Positions 34,992 through 42,890 of a stretch of DNA of 42,890 nucleotides are shown in pieces. Under the pieces are notes generated by a model, which did no database searches, was not told the DNA's origin, and was given only the letters and a program-made list of their open reading frames with translations. Source of the stretch: Blastocatellia bacterium (lineage in GTDB: Bacteria; Acidobacteriota; Blastocatellia; RBC074); the NCBI GenBank assembly GCA_016789725.1, contig JAEUQN010000039.1, positions 1 to 42,890 on the forward strand, read 5' to 3'. Made by a program: the position numbers and the translations under genes. Each line of letters starts with the position of its first letter. The first letter of the stretch is position 1.

Positions 34992-36305
34992 TCAGCACTT
35001 CGCGTCAGCAATCAATCGTTTGACTTCGCCAATCAAATACAGCGAGCCGCAAATGCAAATCAATCCATTGGCCGGGGTCCGTTGTAAGGCTTCACGGATT
35101 GCTTCGGCGACGGATTCGGCGCGAATCGAAGGCGTCATCACTTGCGTTGCCGCCTCGCTGATAACCAGTGGATCGGCGCTGCGCGGATTGTTGATGCGCG
35201 TGGCAATCACAGTGGTCGCAAAGGGAAACAACATCTCCGCCATCCCCGCAATCGCTTTGTCGCTCATCACGCCAAAGAGCATTGTGATTGGGACGCCTTT
35301 TTCATAATCGCGCAAAAACTCCTGCAACGTTTTGGCACCCGCCATATTATGCGCGCCGTCCATGAGCAATTGTCGGCCTTCATGGGCAATCAATTCCAAT
35401 CGCCCAGCCCACTGCACGTTTTGCAAGCCGGTTTCAATGGCGGCTTTGGGGATGCACAGACCCTGTTGCCGCAACGTTTCTGCCAGATGAATGGCCGTGC
35501 GCGCATTGATCGTTTGATGTTCACCGCGCAGGTTTAACCGAACGTCATAATCGGCCACCGCTGTGTGATACTGAAACTGAAAGATTCCGGTTGAGGCTTC
35601 CTGCAAAATGGCCTTATTTTCAGCGGCTTCGACCTCAATCAGTGGTGCGTCCAATGCGTGTGCCTGCGCGATAATAACCTGCCTTGCTTCGACCGCTTGT
35701 GGGGCCACCACGACCGGAATCCTGGCCTTGAGGATGCCTGCTTTTTCAGCAGCGATTTCAGCGAGCTGGATGCCGAGGTATTCCTGATGATCCAGGCTGA
35801 TGGGCGTGATTGCGCACACGGTCGGTGCGCAAATATTCGTTGCGTCCAGCCGTCCGCCTAAACCGACTTCAAGAATCGCTACTTCCACTTTTTGCTCGGC
35901 GAAAAACAAAAAGCCAATGGCAGTGACCTGCTCAAAATAGGTTGGTATCGTCGGCAACGTTTGATTCGCCACCAATTGTTCCGCCGTCGCACGAACCTGT
36001 GTTGCGTGTCGCGCGAAATCATCAGGCAAAATATCTTTGCCGTTCACACGAATGCGTTCTGTGATCTCGACTAGATGCGGCGATGTGTACAACCCCACGC
36101 TGTGTCCAGCGGCCTGCACAATGGCTTCGGTCATGGCCGCCGTCGAGCCTTTGCCATTCGTGCCTGCGATGTGAACGGTCGTGTATTGCCGATGCGGATT
36201 GCCCAGTGCTTCGCACAAGGTCACAATGTTTTCCAACCCCAACTTCATGGCCAATGTTTCGTGGCCGAGGCTGTAGAGATAGTTGAGTGTTTCGGGGAAG
36301 TTCAT
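34992..36305 (-). CDS. folC: Bifunctional folylpolyglutamate / dihydrofolate synthase
   Basis: 437-residue Mur-ligase-type ATP-dependent enzyme that adds glutamate to dihydropteroate or to folates. P-loop GTNGKGST (48-55) follows VHIAG, then the FolC motifs LYTSPHLVEITERIRVNG, LEVGLGGRLDATNI (metal-binding) and LLMDGAHNMAGAK. Length and order are typical. The ATG has no Shine-Dalgarno sequence; instead a CAAAAGG-type hairpin ends 7 bp upstream, as before several other genes in this window. The gene follows the PaaG-like gene on the same strand and may share its transcript through that element. Confidence 0.96.
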   Translation of the reverse strand: MNFPETLNYLYSLGHETLAMKLGLENIVTLCEALGNPHRQYTTVHIAGTNGKGSTAAMTEAIVQAAGHSVGLYTSPHLVEITERIRVNGKDILPDDFARHATQVRATAEQLVANQTLPTIPTYFEQVTAIGFLFFAEQKVEVAILEVGLGGRLDATNICAPTVCAITPISLDHQEYLGIQLAEIAAEKAGILKARIPVVVAPQAVEARQVIIAQAHALDAPLIEVEAAENKAILQEASTGIFQFQYHTAVADYDVRLNLRGEHQTINARTAIHLAETLRQQGLCIPKAAIETGLQNVQWAGRLELIAHEGRQLLMDGAHNMAGAKTLQEFLRDYEKGVPITMLFGVMSDKAIAGMAEMLFPFATTVIATRINNPRSADPLVISEAATQVMTPSIRAESVAEAIREALQRTPANGLICICGSLYLIGEVKRLIADAKC

Positions 36306-36312
36306 AATTAGA

Positions 36313-36392
36313 AATCAAAAGGCAAAGGGCAAATTGCAAAAGGTCGTTAAGGTTTCTTTTGCTTTTGCCTTTTGAGATTTGCCTTTTGATTT
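36313..36392. repeat. CAAAAGG-type hairpin element, copy 2 (short)
   Basis: CAAAAGG, CAAAGGG, CAAATTG and CAAAAGG in tandem (36317 onwards) face TTTTGCC/TTTTGA units in the right arm. The interior seen in copies 1 and 3 is mostly missing. It spans the PaaG-like stop codon and ends 7 bp from the folC start. Confidence 0.75.
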
Positions 36393-37179
36393 ATTTGCCT
36401 TTAAAGACCGCTTTTCGCTTTTCCAAAAACGCTGTCACGCCTTCGCGGAAATCGGCGGAGTGGAAGCACGCGGCCTGGTTCACGGCTTCAAATTCGAGCG
36501 CGCCTGCCAAATCAGAATTCAACGCGTGATTAAGGCCTTGCTTGATTTTGGCAACGGCAATCGAGGGCGCGGCTGCCAACCGTTCAGCCATCGCGTTGAC
36601 CGTCGCGTCGAGTTCTGCAAATGGTACAACCTTGTTCGCAATCCCGATGCGGGCTGCTTCGGCGGCGGGAACGATTTCACCCAGTGCCATCAACTCAAAT
36701 GCTTTTTGGTAGCCGACCATGCGCGGGAAGAAATATGTGCCGCCGCCATCCGGCATCAATCCAATGCGCACAAACAACTCAGCAAAATACGCCTGTTCAG
36801 AAGCTACGATGATGTCGCAGGCCAGTGCGTAGTTGCAGCCGATGCCCGCCGCCGCCCCGTGAACCCGTGCGATGATCGGTTTTGACATTGCACGCATCGC
36901 CAGAATCGCGGGATTGGTGCGTTCGCGCAACGACGTCGTCACGTCGTAGTTCACGGAGTCCATCGCGTGAAATGAACTGAGGTCTGCACCTGAGCAAAAC
37001 GATTCGCCCGTGCCAGACAAAATGATGACGCGCGATTCGTCATGCTCCGAATCAATCATCGCCTGATTGAACAGCTCGAACGTTTCGGGATCAACCGAAT
37101 TGCGCGTTTGGGGACGATTGAAGGTGATGCGCTTGATGCCGTTTTCAAGCGTGATGAGCAATTTGGGTTCTTCGGACAT
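36391..37179 (-). CDS. Enoyl-CoA hydratase/isomerase family protein, PaaG-like
   Basis: 262-residue crotonase-fold protein. The oxyanion region HGAAAGIGCNYALACD and the block VRIGLMPDGGGTYFFPRMVG are clear. The two Glu residues of true enoyl-CoA hydratases are replaced (Asn in GCN, Phe in the second position), while Asp in MPDGGG fits the catalytic Asp of PaaG-type isomerases. So it more likely isomerises a CoA ester than hydrates one. ATG 37179 has AAGGA about 9 nt upstream. Divergent from the SDR gene with 110 bp between. Substrate unknown. Confidence 0.88.
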   Translation of the reverse strand: MSEEPKLLITLENGIKRITFNRPQTRNSVDPETFELFNQAMIDSEHDESRVIILSGTGESFCSGADLSSFHAMDSVNYDVTTSLRERTNPAILAMRAMSKPIIARVHGAAAGIGCNYALACDIIVASEQAYFAELFVRIGLMPDGGGTYFFPRMVGYQKAFELMALGEIVPAAEAARIGIANKVVPFAELDATVNAMAERLAAAPSIAVAKIKQGLNHALNSDLAGALEFEAVNQAACFHSADFREGVTAFLEKRKAVFKGK

Positions 37180-37289
37180 GGATAGAGTTCCTTTCGTCAG
37201 TTCTGTGATAACAATTGCCCGGTCATTGTCGCTTAGCCACAAACGATTTACAATCTGCGCGCTCTGCAACCACGGGAGGGAGTTTTACA

Positions 37290-38069
37290 GTGCCAGAACT
37301 CAAACAACTTTTTGATCTGACAGGCAAAGTCGCGCTTGTCACGGGCGGGTCGCGCGGGCTTGGTTTAGAAATGGCCGAAGGGCTGGCGGAAGCGGGCGCT
37401 TCCTTGATGTTGCTTGCGCGGCGTCAGGAGTGGTTAGCGCCTGCGGTCGAAGGCCTGAAAAAACGCGGCTTTCGCGCTGAAGGCGCGGTTTGCGATGTGG
37501 CCAATCCTGATGTTGCTCCGGCAGCCGTCGCGCGCACGGTCGCCACGTTTGGCCGCCTGGATATTCTGGTCAATAACGCGGGCGTGACGTGGGGGCAGCC
37601 CGCCGAAGAGTTCCCGCTCGACAAATGGAATATGGTGCTGGAAATAGATTTGACCGCTGCGTTTTTGTTTTGTCAGGCGGCGAGCAAAGAAATGATGAAA
37701 CAACGGTACGGGCGCATCATCAACATTGCTTCGGTGATGGGAATGATTGGCACCCTGCCGGAGTTGGAACATCATCTGTCCGCCTACGTTGCAGCGAAAG
37801 GTGGATTGATTGCGCTGACGCGCGAATTGGCGGCGAAATGGGCGCAACACAACATTCGTGTGAATGCGATTGCGCCGGGCTTTTTCCCCTCGCGGATGAC
37901 AGAAAAATCGCTGGAAGGCTATGGCGATGCACTGGCTGCCACGACGCCGATGAAGCGCGTTGGGCAAGCAGGCGAATTAAAAGGCGTCGCGGTTTTTTTG
38001 GCGGCAGACGCTTCAAACTACATGACCGGACAAACAATTGTTGTGGATGGCGGGATGACGAGTGTGTAG
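37290..38069 (+). CDS. Short-chain dehydrogenase/reductase
   Basis: 259-residue classical SDR. The dinucleotide site is TGGSRGLG (18-25), NNAG follows at 95-98, and the catalytic Ser148, Tyr166 and Lys170 (SAYVAAK) are present. About five residues are inserted between the Ser and Tyr (LPELEHH), longer than usual. It ends in ASNYMTGQTIVVDGGM, typical of gluconate- or oxoacyl-reductase-like SDRs. GTG 37290 with GGGAGGGAG about 8 nt upstream is the chosen start. NADPH versus NADH preference (Arg22 next to the Gly motif suggests NADPH) and substrate are uncertain. Confidence 0.93.
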   Translation: MPELKQLFDLTGKVALVTGGSRGLGLEMAEGLAEAGASLMLLARRQEWLAPAVEGLKKRGFRAEGAVCDVANPDVAPAAVARTVATFGRLDILVNNAGVTWGQPAEEFPLDKWNMVLEIDLTAAFLFCQAASKEMMKQRYGRIINIASVMGMIGTLPELEHHLSAYVAAKGGLIALTRELAAKWAQHNIRVNAIAPGFFPSRMTEKSLEGYGDALAATTPMKRVGQAGELKGVAVFLAADASNYMTGQTIVVDGGMTSV

Positions 38070-38206
38070 TAGGATTTGGGATTTAGGGCTTTTTATTACG
38101 AATTACAGTCATAGACGAACGTCTTTGTCATCAGGCCAAATCCAGGCTTCCCAAAACTAACCTCGACCATTGCATCCAATCCCTAAATCCTAAATCCCAA
38201 ATCCTA
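38070..38206. repeat. CCTAAAT/CCCAAAT heptamer inverted-repeat element
   Basis: The left arm (38070-38088) reads in units AGGATTT, GGGATTT; the right arm (38181-38209) in CCTAAAT, CCCAAAT, CCTAAAT. An 18-nt stretch (38189-38206) is a perfect complement of the left arm. It ends 10 bp before the cupin ATG and starts at the SDR stop. Confidence 0.78.
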
Positions 38207-38216
38207 AATTGTGATT

Positions 38217-38570
38217 ATGAATAATTCACCCAAATACGACGAACGCCCGTGGGGCAATTTTACTGTGCTGGACGAAGGCGAAACCTTCAAGGTCAAACGC
38301 ATCGAAGTGTATTCCGGCAAACGCCTGAGCTATCAAAAACACGCGCAGCGCGCTGAACATTGGTACGTGGTTCAGGGGGTTGCGACCGTCACACTGGATG
38401 GCCGCGACATAACCTTGCAGGCAGGCGAGGCCGTAGACATTCCGCAAGGCACGGCGCATCGCATTGAAAATCCCGGCGCAGAAATGATGGTTTTCATTGA
38501 AGTGCAACGCGGTACGTACTTCGGCGAAGACGATATTGTGCGCTTGCAGGATGATTACGGACGGAATTGA
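38217..38570 (+). CDS. Mannose-6-phosphate isomerase type II-like cupin protein
   Basis: 117-residue single-domain cupin. It matches the C-terminal cupin of GDP-mannose pyrophosphorylase/phosphomannose isomerase type II: RPWGNFTVLDEGETFKVKRI, HAQRAEHWYVVQGVATVTLD, and GEAVDIPQGTAHRIENPG. Metal-binding His and Glu residues fall in EHW and TAHR. Stand-alone forms of this domain exist in several bacteria, presumably as sugar-phosphate isomerases, though without proof here. ATG 38217 is used; GTG 38211 is in frame. No Shine-Dalgarno sequence; the heptamer hairpin ends just before the start. Confidence 0.9.
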   Translation: MNNSPKYDERPWGNFTVLDEGETFKVKRIEVYSGKRLSYQKHAQRAEHWYVVQGVATVTLDGRDITLQAGEAVDIPQGTAHRIENPGAEMMVFIEVQRGTYFGEDDIVRLQDDYGRN

Positions 38571-38627
38571 CTTGGGATGGCAAACCAGTTAGTTTCTGGG
38601 CTGCAAGACATCCCCAACGTCTGAACA

Positions 38628-38747
38628 AATCAAAAGGCAAAAGGCAAATTGCAAAAGGCAAAAGGGCGGTACTTTATTTTATCTTTCGGTAAAAGTAGCG
38701 AAGCGTTTTGCTTCCTGTTCCTCCTTTTGCCTTTTGCCTTTTGATTT
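38628..38747. repeat. CAAAAGG-type hairpin element, copy 3
   Basis: Left arm: CAAAAGG, CAAAAGG, CAAATTG, CAAAAGG, CAAAAGG; right arm: three CCTTTTG units. The interior (T-rich, TAAAAG, GCGAAGCG) resembles copy 1. It ends 9 bp before the histidine kinase ATG. Confidence 0.78.
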
Positions 38748-38756
38748 CCTTATTTT

Positions 38757-40559
38757 ATGTCTGTCCGCGCTCGTTACTTACTGGTCATCGTGGGGCTACT
38801 CCTGGTCGTCGTTGCGGCCCTGGCCTATTTCCAAGGCTCGCGGCTGTTGAGTGCTCATCTGACCGCGAAAAATGCGGCGGGTAATTTGGTAGCGGCGAAT
38901 ATTTTTGCGCTGGCTCAGCGAGCGATTGACAGTAATCCGCAGAAATCAGCGCAGGACGCAATCAAGGACGATGCTCAGGTTAGCGCCTGGCTGGCGGCAG
39001 GCGGCAATAGTCGCTACTTTTCCTACCTCGCAATTTTAGCAGCGGACAACACAGTCGTTGTTGAATCTGATCCATATCAACTCCGCAAAACGGGCCTTGT
39101 CATCCCGATTGAATCCTTGGCTTCCAAATCCTGGGTCGGGCAATGGTGGGAGCTACGGCGCAGTTCTGCGCTATATGAATTTTCGACCCCACTGAATGTG
39201 AACAATCAACCGTTTGGGCGATTTGTGGTTGGCTTACCAGCCCAAACGCTGCACGACGAAGTTGCACCGAGTTTGCGCCTGACCTTGATTGTTACCCTCG
39301 TGACCGCATTGCTCAGTATTTTATTTGCGGTGTTGCTGTCGAATCTGGTGCTGCGCCCCTTACGCGAATTTTTTGGGTTAATCGAGCAATTGGAAGTCGA
39401 GAGCGCGACACAGACAAACGAGCCATCATCGCAGGATTTACAGAGCGCCGCACAGCGATTGCGCGAACTGGGGAGGCGCTTCGCAGGCAATCGCAACGAA
39501 ATCGAAGCGATGCGCGATCAATTGCGTCAGGTCGTCAACAATTTGCCGGATCGTCTGTTATTGCTCGACCGCGAACAACGCGTGATGATGGCCAGCCCAG
39601 AGGCCGAGCATCTGCTGCTCAATGCCAACGGCCACAACGGCAATCGCAGCGCTTCCACCCTGCGAGGCGCATTGCTGGGCGAAGTCCTGAGCAAAGATCA
39701 TCCGCTGATGAGCCTGACGCGACGCGCATTTGCGGCTCGGCAGCCGCGCGAAGAGACGTTGATTTTGTCCACGCCGGAAGAGGCCGAACACAAGTTGCTG
39801 GCATCGGTGCAGGTCTTTGAGGAGCGCGGTCAATTGGCGGGGGCGTTGTTGACGCTGCGTGATTTTGAATCGCTCAAGCGATTGGAAACGCAATTGGATT
39901 ATGCCACGCGTTTAGCCGCGCTCAGCCGCATCACCTCCGGCGTGGCGCACGAAGTCAAAAATCCATTACACGCGATGGTGCTACATCTGGAATTACTGCG
40001 CAGCAAACTCGACACTGGCAAAGACCCCGCCAAACACGTAGACGTGCTGACTTCCGAAGTCAATCGGTTGAATCGTGTCGTGCAAACCTTTCTGGATTTC
40101 ACGCGACCGGTGCAACTCCAAACGCGCCGCTATGATGCCAACGAATTGCTTCAGGAAGTGCTGTTGCTGGCGCCAATCACAGCGGACAGCCGGGTTGTTG
40201 TCGTGACGAATTATGCGAACGATCCGCTCTGGATTGAGGCGGACATTGATTTGCTCAAGCAAGGTTTGCTGAACATCATCATCAACGCGTTCCAGGCGAT
40301 GCCTGATGGCGGGACGCTCACGCTCATGACCGCGCCGCAAAACAATCACATTGAACTCAACATCAGCGACACGGGCGTTGGCATCCCCGAAGAAATGCGC
40401 GAGAAGATTTTCAATCTGTATTTCACGACGAAAGAAAAGGGCAGCGGCATCGGCCTCGCCCAGGCCTTTCGCGCCGTGCAAATGCACAGCGGCAGCATTG
40501 ATGTGGAATCAGAAGTCGGGCAGGGAACGCGGTTTCGCATTATTTTGCCCGCTGCGTGA
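38757..40559 (+). CDS. Membrane sensor histidine kinase (NtrB/AtoS-like)
   Basis: 600-residue kinase. An N-terminal helix (about 5-25) and a second near 180-200 enclose a periplasmic sensor domain; a HAMP-like and a PAS-like region (about 270-370, NNLPDRLLLLDREQRVMM) follow. The H box is GVAHEVKNPLHAM (His398), then N box NIIINAFQAMP, G1 DTGVGIP and G2 GSGIGLAQA. The pattern fits NtrB/AtoS-type kinases, which partner sigma54 activators. No response regulator gene is adjacent, so it is an orphan in this window. The start has no Shine-Dalgarno sequence; copy 3 of the CAAAAGG hairpin lies just upstream. Confidence 0.93.
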   Translation: MSVRARYLLVIVGLLLVVVAALAYFQGSRLLSAHLTAKNAAGNLVAANIFALAQRAIDSNPQKSAQDAIKDDAQVSAWLAAGGNSRYFSYLAILAADNTVVVESDPYQLRKTGLVIPIESLASKSWVGQWWELRRSSALYEFSTPLNVNNQPFGRFVVGLPAQTLHDEVAPSLRLTLIVTLVTALLSILFAVLLSNLVLRPLREFFGLIEQLEVESATQTNEPSSQDLQSAAQRLRELGRRFAGNRNEIEAMRDQLRQVVNNLPDRLLLLDREQRVMMASPEAEHLLLNANGHNGNRSASTLRGALLGEVLSKDHPLMSLTRRAFAARQPREETLILSTPEEAEHKLLASVQVFEERGQLAGALLTLRDFESLKRLETQLDYATRLAALSRITSGVAHEVKNPLHAMVLHLELLRSKLDTGKDPAKHVDVLTSEVNRLNRVVQTFLDFTRPVQLQTRRYDANELLQEVLLLAPITADSRVVVVTNYANDPLWIEADIDLLKQGLLNIIINAFQAMPDGGTLTLMTAPQNNHIELNISDTGVGIPEEMREKIFNLYFTTKEKGSGIGLAQAFRAVQMHSGSIDVESEVGQGTRFRIILPAA

Positions 40560-40626
40560 GAGAAGAAAGGGAGAAAGGGAGATGTATATGGCTCCCCGTC
40601 TCCCTTTCCCCCTTTCTCCCCTTCTC
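40560..40626. terminator. GGGAGAAA-type hairpin between convergent genes
   Basis: The left arm (40560-40582) repeats GAAAGGGA; the right arm (40599-40626) repeats CTCCCTTT/CCCTTTCT. It fills the gap between the histidine kinase and DUF1080 stop codons and probably terminates both. Confidence 0.6.
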
Positions 40627-41566
40627 ATTTAGCCGGTGTAATGGTGATCTTGCGGAACAAAACTTTGGTGTGATCGCCTTGTATCATCAATGGCCCCGGT
40701 TCGCCTTCATTGCTGTCCAGCGCGCCGCCTGTAATGCCGGGGATTTCTTCATTCTCAATAATCGTTTGTCCATTCAGCACGACCGTCACACGTCGCCCGA
40801 CCAATGTGATGTCGTAGGTTTGCCATTCATTCGCTTTCTTCATTGCGGCGGCATTCGGTTTTAGAAAGCCGTAAATCCCGCCCATCCGCAACGTGTCGAG
40901 CGCCTTGCCCAAATCATCCTGAATCTGCGCTTCGTAGCGGCCTCGCAAATAGATGCCGCTGTTGCCGCGCGGGATGATTTGGAATTCGACGTGCAATTTG
41001 AAGTCGGAAAACTTCTGCTCGGAAATCAGGTCCACACAGCGCGCCGCGTTCGTCAACAAACCATTTTCGACCGACCAGCAATTGCCGTGACTGTTATTGC
41101 GAAGCTTCCATCCCGTCAGGTCTTTGCCATTGAAAAGCTCAATCGGTTTGCCCCACACCGGTTTCGTCGTGCGCCGTAAATCCGGGGCTTTGACCGCTGT
41201 CCAATTCACCGTCGCGCCCGTCTCATCCTGCACCGTGCCGACCAATTTTTCGCCTTCCAATTTGCCCGCAAAGACCAACACATCAGGTTGGCGTTCGTAT
41301 TGCTTGGGGACTTTGACCGTCAGTTGTCCGTCTTTGTACGTCGCTTCTGTCGCATACCGCATCGAACCGAAATGCCCAACGACGCGCGCCATGATGGAGG
41401 TTTCCGTCCGATGCTGAATTTCCAACCACGACGGAAAACTTGTGCCGTCCGAGCCTTGCACCGTGACATCCCACCGACCGAGGATTTTGTCTGCATAGCC
41501 GACGGGTTGGGCTAAGGTAGCAAAAGAAACGAAGAGAAATGACAAAGTTAATAGCAATTGTTTCAT
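40625..41566 (-). CDS. Secreted DUF1080 (3-keto-disaccharide hydrolase-like) protein
   Basis: 313-residue exported protein. The signal peptide (about 1-19, LLLTLSFLFVSFATLA) is followed by a beta-rich domain and, from about residue 140, a DUF1080 domain starting ELFNGKDLTGWKLRN and including SGIYLRGRYEAQIQDD and WQTYDITLVGRRVTV. DUF1080 is a concanavalin-like fold; some members are described as 3-keto-disaccharide hydrolases, but for most the activity is unproven. No Shine-Dalgarno sequence seen. It converges on the histidine kinase with a shared hairpin. Confidence 0.9.
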   Translation of the reverse strand: MKQLLLTLSFLFVSFATLAQPVGYADKILGRWDVTVQGSDGTSFPSWLEIQHRTETSIMARVVGHFGSMRYATEATYKDGQLTVKVPKQYERQPDVLVFAGKLEGEKLVGTVQDETGATVNWTAVKAPDLRRTTKPVWGKPIELFNGKDLTGWKLRNNSHGNCWSVENGLLTNAARCVDLISEQKFSDFKLHVEFQIIPRGNSGIYLRGRYEAQIQDDLGKALDTLRMGGIYGFLKPNAAAMKKANEWQTYDITLVGRRVTVVLNGQTIIENEEIPGITGGALDSNEGEPGPLMIQGDHTKVLFRKITITPAK

Positions 41567-41645
41567 AGAGGGTACTTATGTCGGAATCCGATTTTGTCTT
41601 TCTTTTGTGATTGTCACTTGCGCTAATTCACTCTCAGAGGAGGTT

Positions 41646-41753
41646 ATGCTACCACTCTCGTCACGCAAATCAAAAATCATCCTCGCCTGCGAGAAAATGA
41701 ATGTTGCTTCTTATTGTATGAACGTTACCTTGCAAAGAGCGAGGCTTCTGTGA
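41646..41753 (+). CDS. Possible small protein (35 residues)
   Basis: 35-residue open frame preceded by GAGGAGG about 3 nt before the ATG, one of the best ribosome-binding sequences in the window. Composition is basic with two Cys residues (IILACEKM, ASYCMNV). No family. It could be a real small protein or a chance match. Confidence 0.35.
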   Translation: MLPLSSRKSKIILACEKMNVASYCMNVTLQRARLL

Positions 41754-41859
41754 CAGAGAATCAATACTGGTTCTGACAACAGAATTATTCCTTCCTGACA
41801 TTCTTGTAATTGCAAAAAAATAAAACGACTTATCGTTGATAGCGGAGCGGTTTTGCCGC

Positions 41860-41889
41860 TTGACAAATGAACGCTGCTACACGTATCTT
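41860..41889 (+). promoter_or_regulatory. Sigma70-type promoter for the second Crp/Fnr gene
   Basis: TTGACA (41860-41865), 18-bp spacer, TATCTT (41884-41889), about 190 bp before the Crp/Fnr start, leaving a long leader. Confidence 0.5.
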
Positions 41890-42077
41890 GCGTGCGCCAT
41901 TAATTCAACCATTAGTTCGATGTTTTCCATGTCTCTTGAAGTTAGGGGCTTGAGTTGTACCTTGACGGGCCCGTAAAGACGCCAGGATGCAGCCCGACAG
42001 CAAGTGAAATCATTCCTCCCGCACGCGACAGCGGCGCGGCAGTGTAGGTGTTTGTCAAAGGGGAAAAGGGAAACCGT

Positions 42078-42806
42078 ATGGCATCGAACGCAAATATTTT
42101 AGCCATCATCCGGCAGCATTCATTACAGCAAGCTCTTCCCACGAATACCTTTCTGTTTCAGCAAGGGGATCGGCTGCGGGATGTGCATCTGCTGGAGAAA
42201 GGTCTCGTGAAAATGACACGCGGAGAACAAAACGGGCAGGAAGTCACTGTTGATTTGCGATTTGCGGGGAGTCTCCTCGGCGCAGTTACCGCCTTTGCCA
42301 ACGAACCTGCGACAATGACCGCACTTACTGTAACCTCTTGCGAAGTGTATCGCCTGTCCGTCAAAGAGTTCCTGAAATTGGCAGAGGGGGACGTAAGCTT
42401 TTTGCAGGATTTGGCAGAGCAGGCAAGCCGCCAACGAAACGAACTGGTCATTCGCCAAGGGCAGCAACTGTTACCGGCACGCGTGCGACTGGCAATGCTT
42501 CTCTTGCGGTTCGCCAAAGAGTTTGGGCGGGAACGAAAAGGGCAGTTATCCTTGGCCTTGCCCCTTGCCAAACAGGAGATCGCCGGAATGTTAGGCATCA
42601 CGCCAGTGCACTTGAGCAGGCTGCTACGCGAGATGAAGGGCGAAGGGCTCATTGTTGAAGAGAAAGAATGGATTATTCTGCGCGATAGGCAAGCGTTGAT
42701 GGATGTAACAGGAACAGGTGAAAAAAGTGGGAATGGTCGAGTATTAATTAGCGGGCTGAATAGTAAGAGCAGCGGTACACTAAACATAGATTCAGTTCGG
42801 GCTTAA
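42078..42806 (+). CDS. Crp/Fnr-family transcription regulator 2
   Basis: 242-residue regulator with an N-terminal beta-roll domain (FLFQQGDRLRDVHLLEKGLV, GQEVTVDLRFAGSLLGAVTA) and a C-terminal winged HTH (ALPLAKQEIAGMLGITPVHLS). The usual FGELAL of cAMP-binding members is replaced by SLLGAVT, so cyclic nucleotide binding is doubtful; no Fnr-type Cys cluster is present. A disordered Ser/Gly tail ends the protein. ATG 42078 has AAGGG about 8 nt upstream; the frame is open to 42048. Divergent in sequence from the Crp/Fnr protein at 19372, so the two probably answer different signals. Confidence 0.9.
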   Translation: MASNANILAIIRQHSLQQALPTNTFLFQQGDRLRDVHLLEKGLVKMTRGEQNGQEVTVDLRFAGSLLGAVTAFANEPATMTALTVTSCEVYRLSVKEFLKLAEGDVSFLQDLAEQASRQRNELVIRQGQQLLPARVRLAMLLLRFAKEFGRERKGQLSLALPLAKQEIAGMLGITPVHLSRLLREMKGEGLIVEEKEWIILRDRQALMDVTGTGEKSGNGRVLISGLNSKSSGTLNIDSVRA

Positions 42807-42890
42807 CTTAGGTTAGAGCCTGTAATTAACTTTAAGGTAAAAGAACCAATGAGTTAGCTTTTTGCCTTGTACTTTATGCTAAGGTTTTCA

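Larger units (their letters stand above)
41567..42077. other. 511-bp intergenic region before the Crp/Fnr gene
   Basis: Holds a small open frame with a strong Shine-Dalgarno sequence (41646-41753) and a sigma70-type promoter (41860-41889). The rest shows no recognisable element. Confidence 0.5.

Overview
The window reads as a chromosomal segment of an Acidobacteriota bacterium, most likely class Blastocatellia. The main clue is a tandem pair of signal-peptide proteins (29.7-31.8 kb) of the 'VWFA-related Acidobacterial domain' type, supported by a DUF1080 protein, an Agl23-type GT-C protein, MoxR/DUF58 genes and ordinary core genes (hemC-hemD, sucD, folC). The placement is inferred from family content; no rRNA or tRNA gene was seen.

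Layout. 0-9.2 kb: a c-di-GMP turnover protein, a DUF4870 membrane protein, a hemC-hemD fusion, a MoxR-DUF58 pair and an Agl23-type membrane glycosyltransferase. 9.2-12.4 kb: an RRM protein, a small zinc-ribbon protein, a B12-binding radical SAM enzyme and a first RNA polymerase omega homologue. 12.4-22.7 kb: an almost wholly minus-strand run of small genes: a second radical SAM enzyme, DUF1508, a solo GroEL, a FAS1 protein, a small basic protein, two small proteins sharing a palindromic operator, a CI-repressor-like HTH protein, a second omega homologue, a Crp/Fnr regulator, and an Hfq-like/bS21/IF-1 operon. 22.7-27.3 kb: envelope and lipid genes (beta-helix, PAP2, HAD phosphatase, CDP-alcohol phosphatidyltransferase, M50 protease). 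27.5-33.6 kb: type IV pilin, two GT-C proteins and the two VWFA proteins. 33.6-42.9 kb: ArfB-like release factor, sucD, folC, a PaaG-like enzyme, an SDR, a cupin, a histidine kinase, a DUF1080 protein and a second Crp/Fnr regulator.

The most unusual part is 9.7-22.2 kb. It gathers paralogues of factors that act in core gene expression and folding (omega twice, IF-1, bS21, Hfq-like, GroEL, RRM) together with their own regulators and shared control elements. Two 92-nt promoter-leader copies (about 82% identical, gapless) lie at 22.1 and 21.1 kb. One precedes the Hfq-like/bS21/IF-1 operon; the other leads into a stretch that ends in an intrinsic terminator and may be a small RNA or an attenuated leader. 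Two copies of a palindromic operator control two small unknown genes. I infer an accessory module that changes transcription, translation and folding under a particular condition; this is not shown directly.

A second theme is intergenic hairpins built of 7-8-nt units. Three CAAAAGG-type elements and one CCTAAAT-type element end 7-15 bp before start codons that lack a clear Shine-Dalgarno sequence (DUF58, folC, cupin, histidine kinase).
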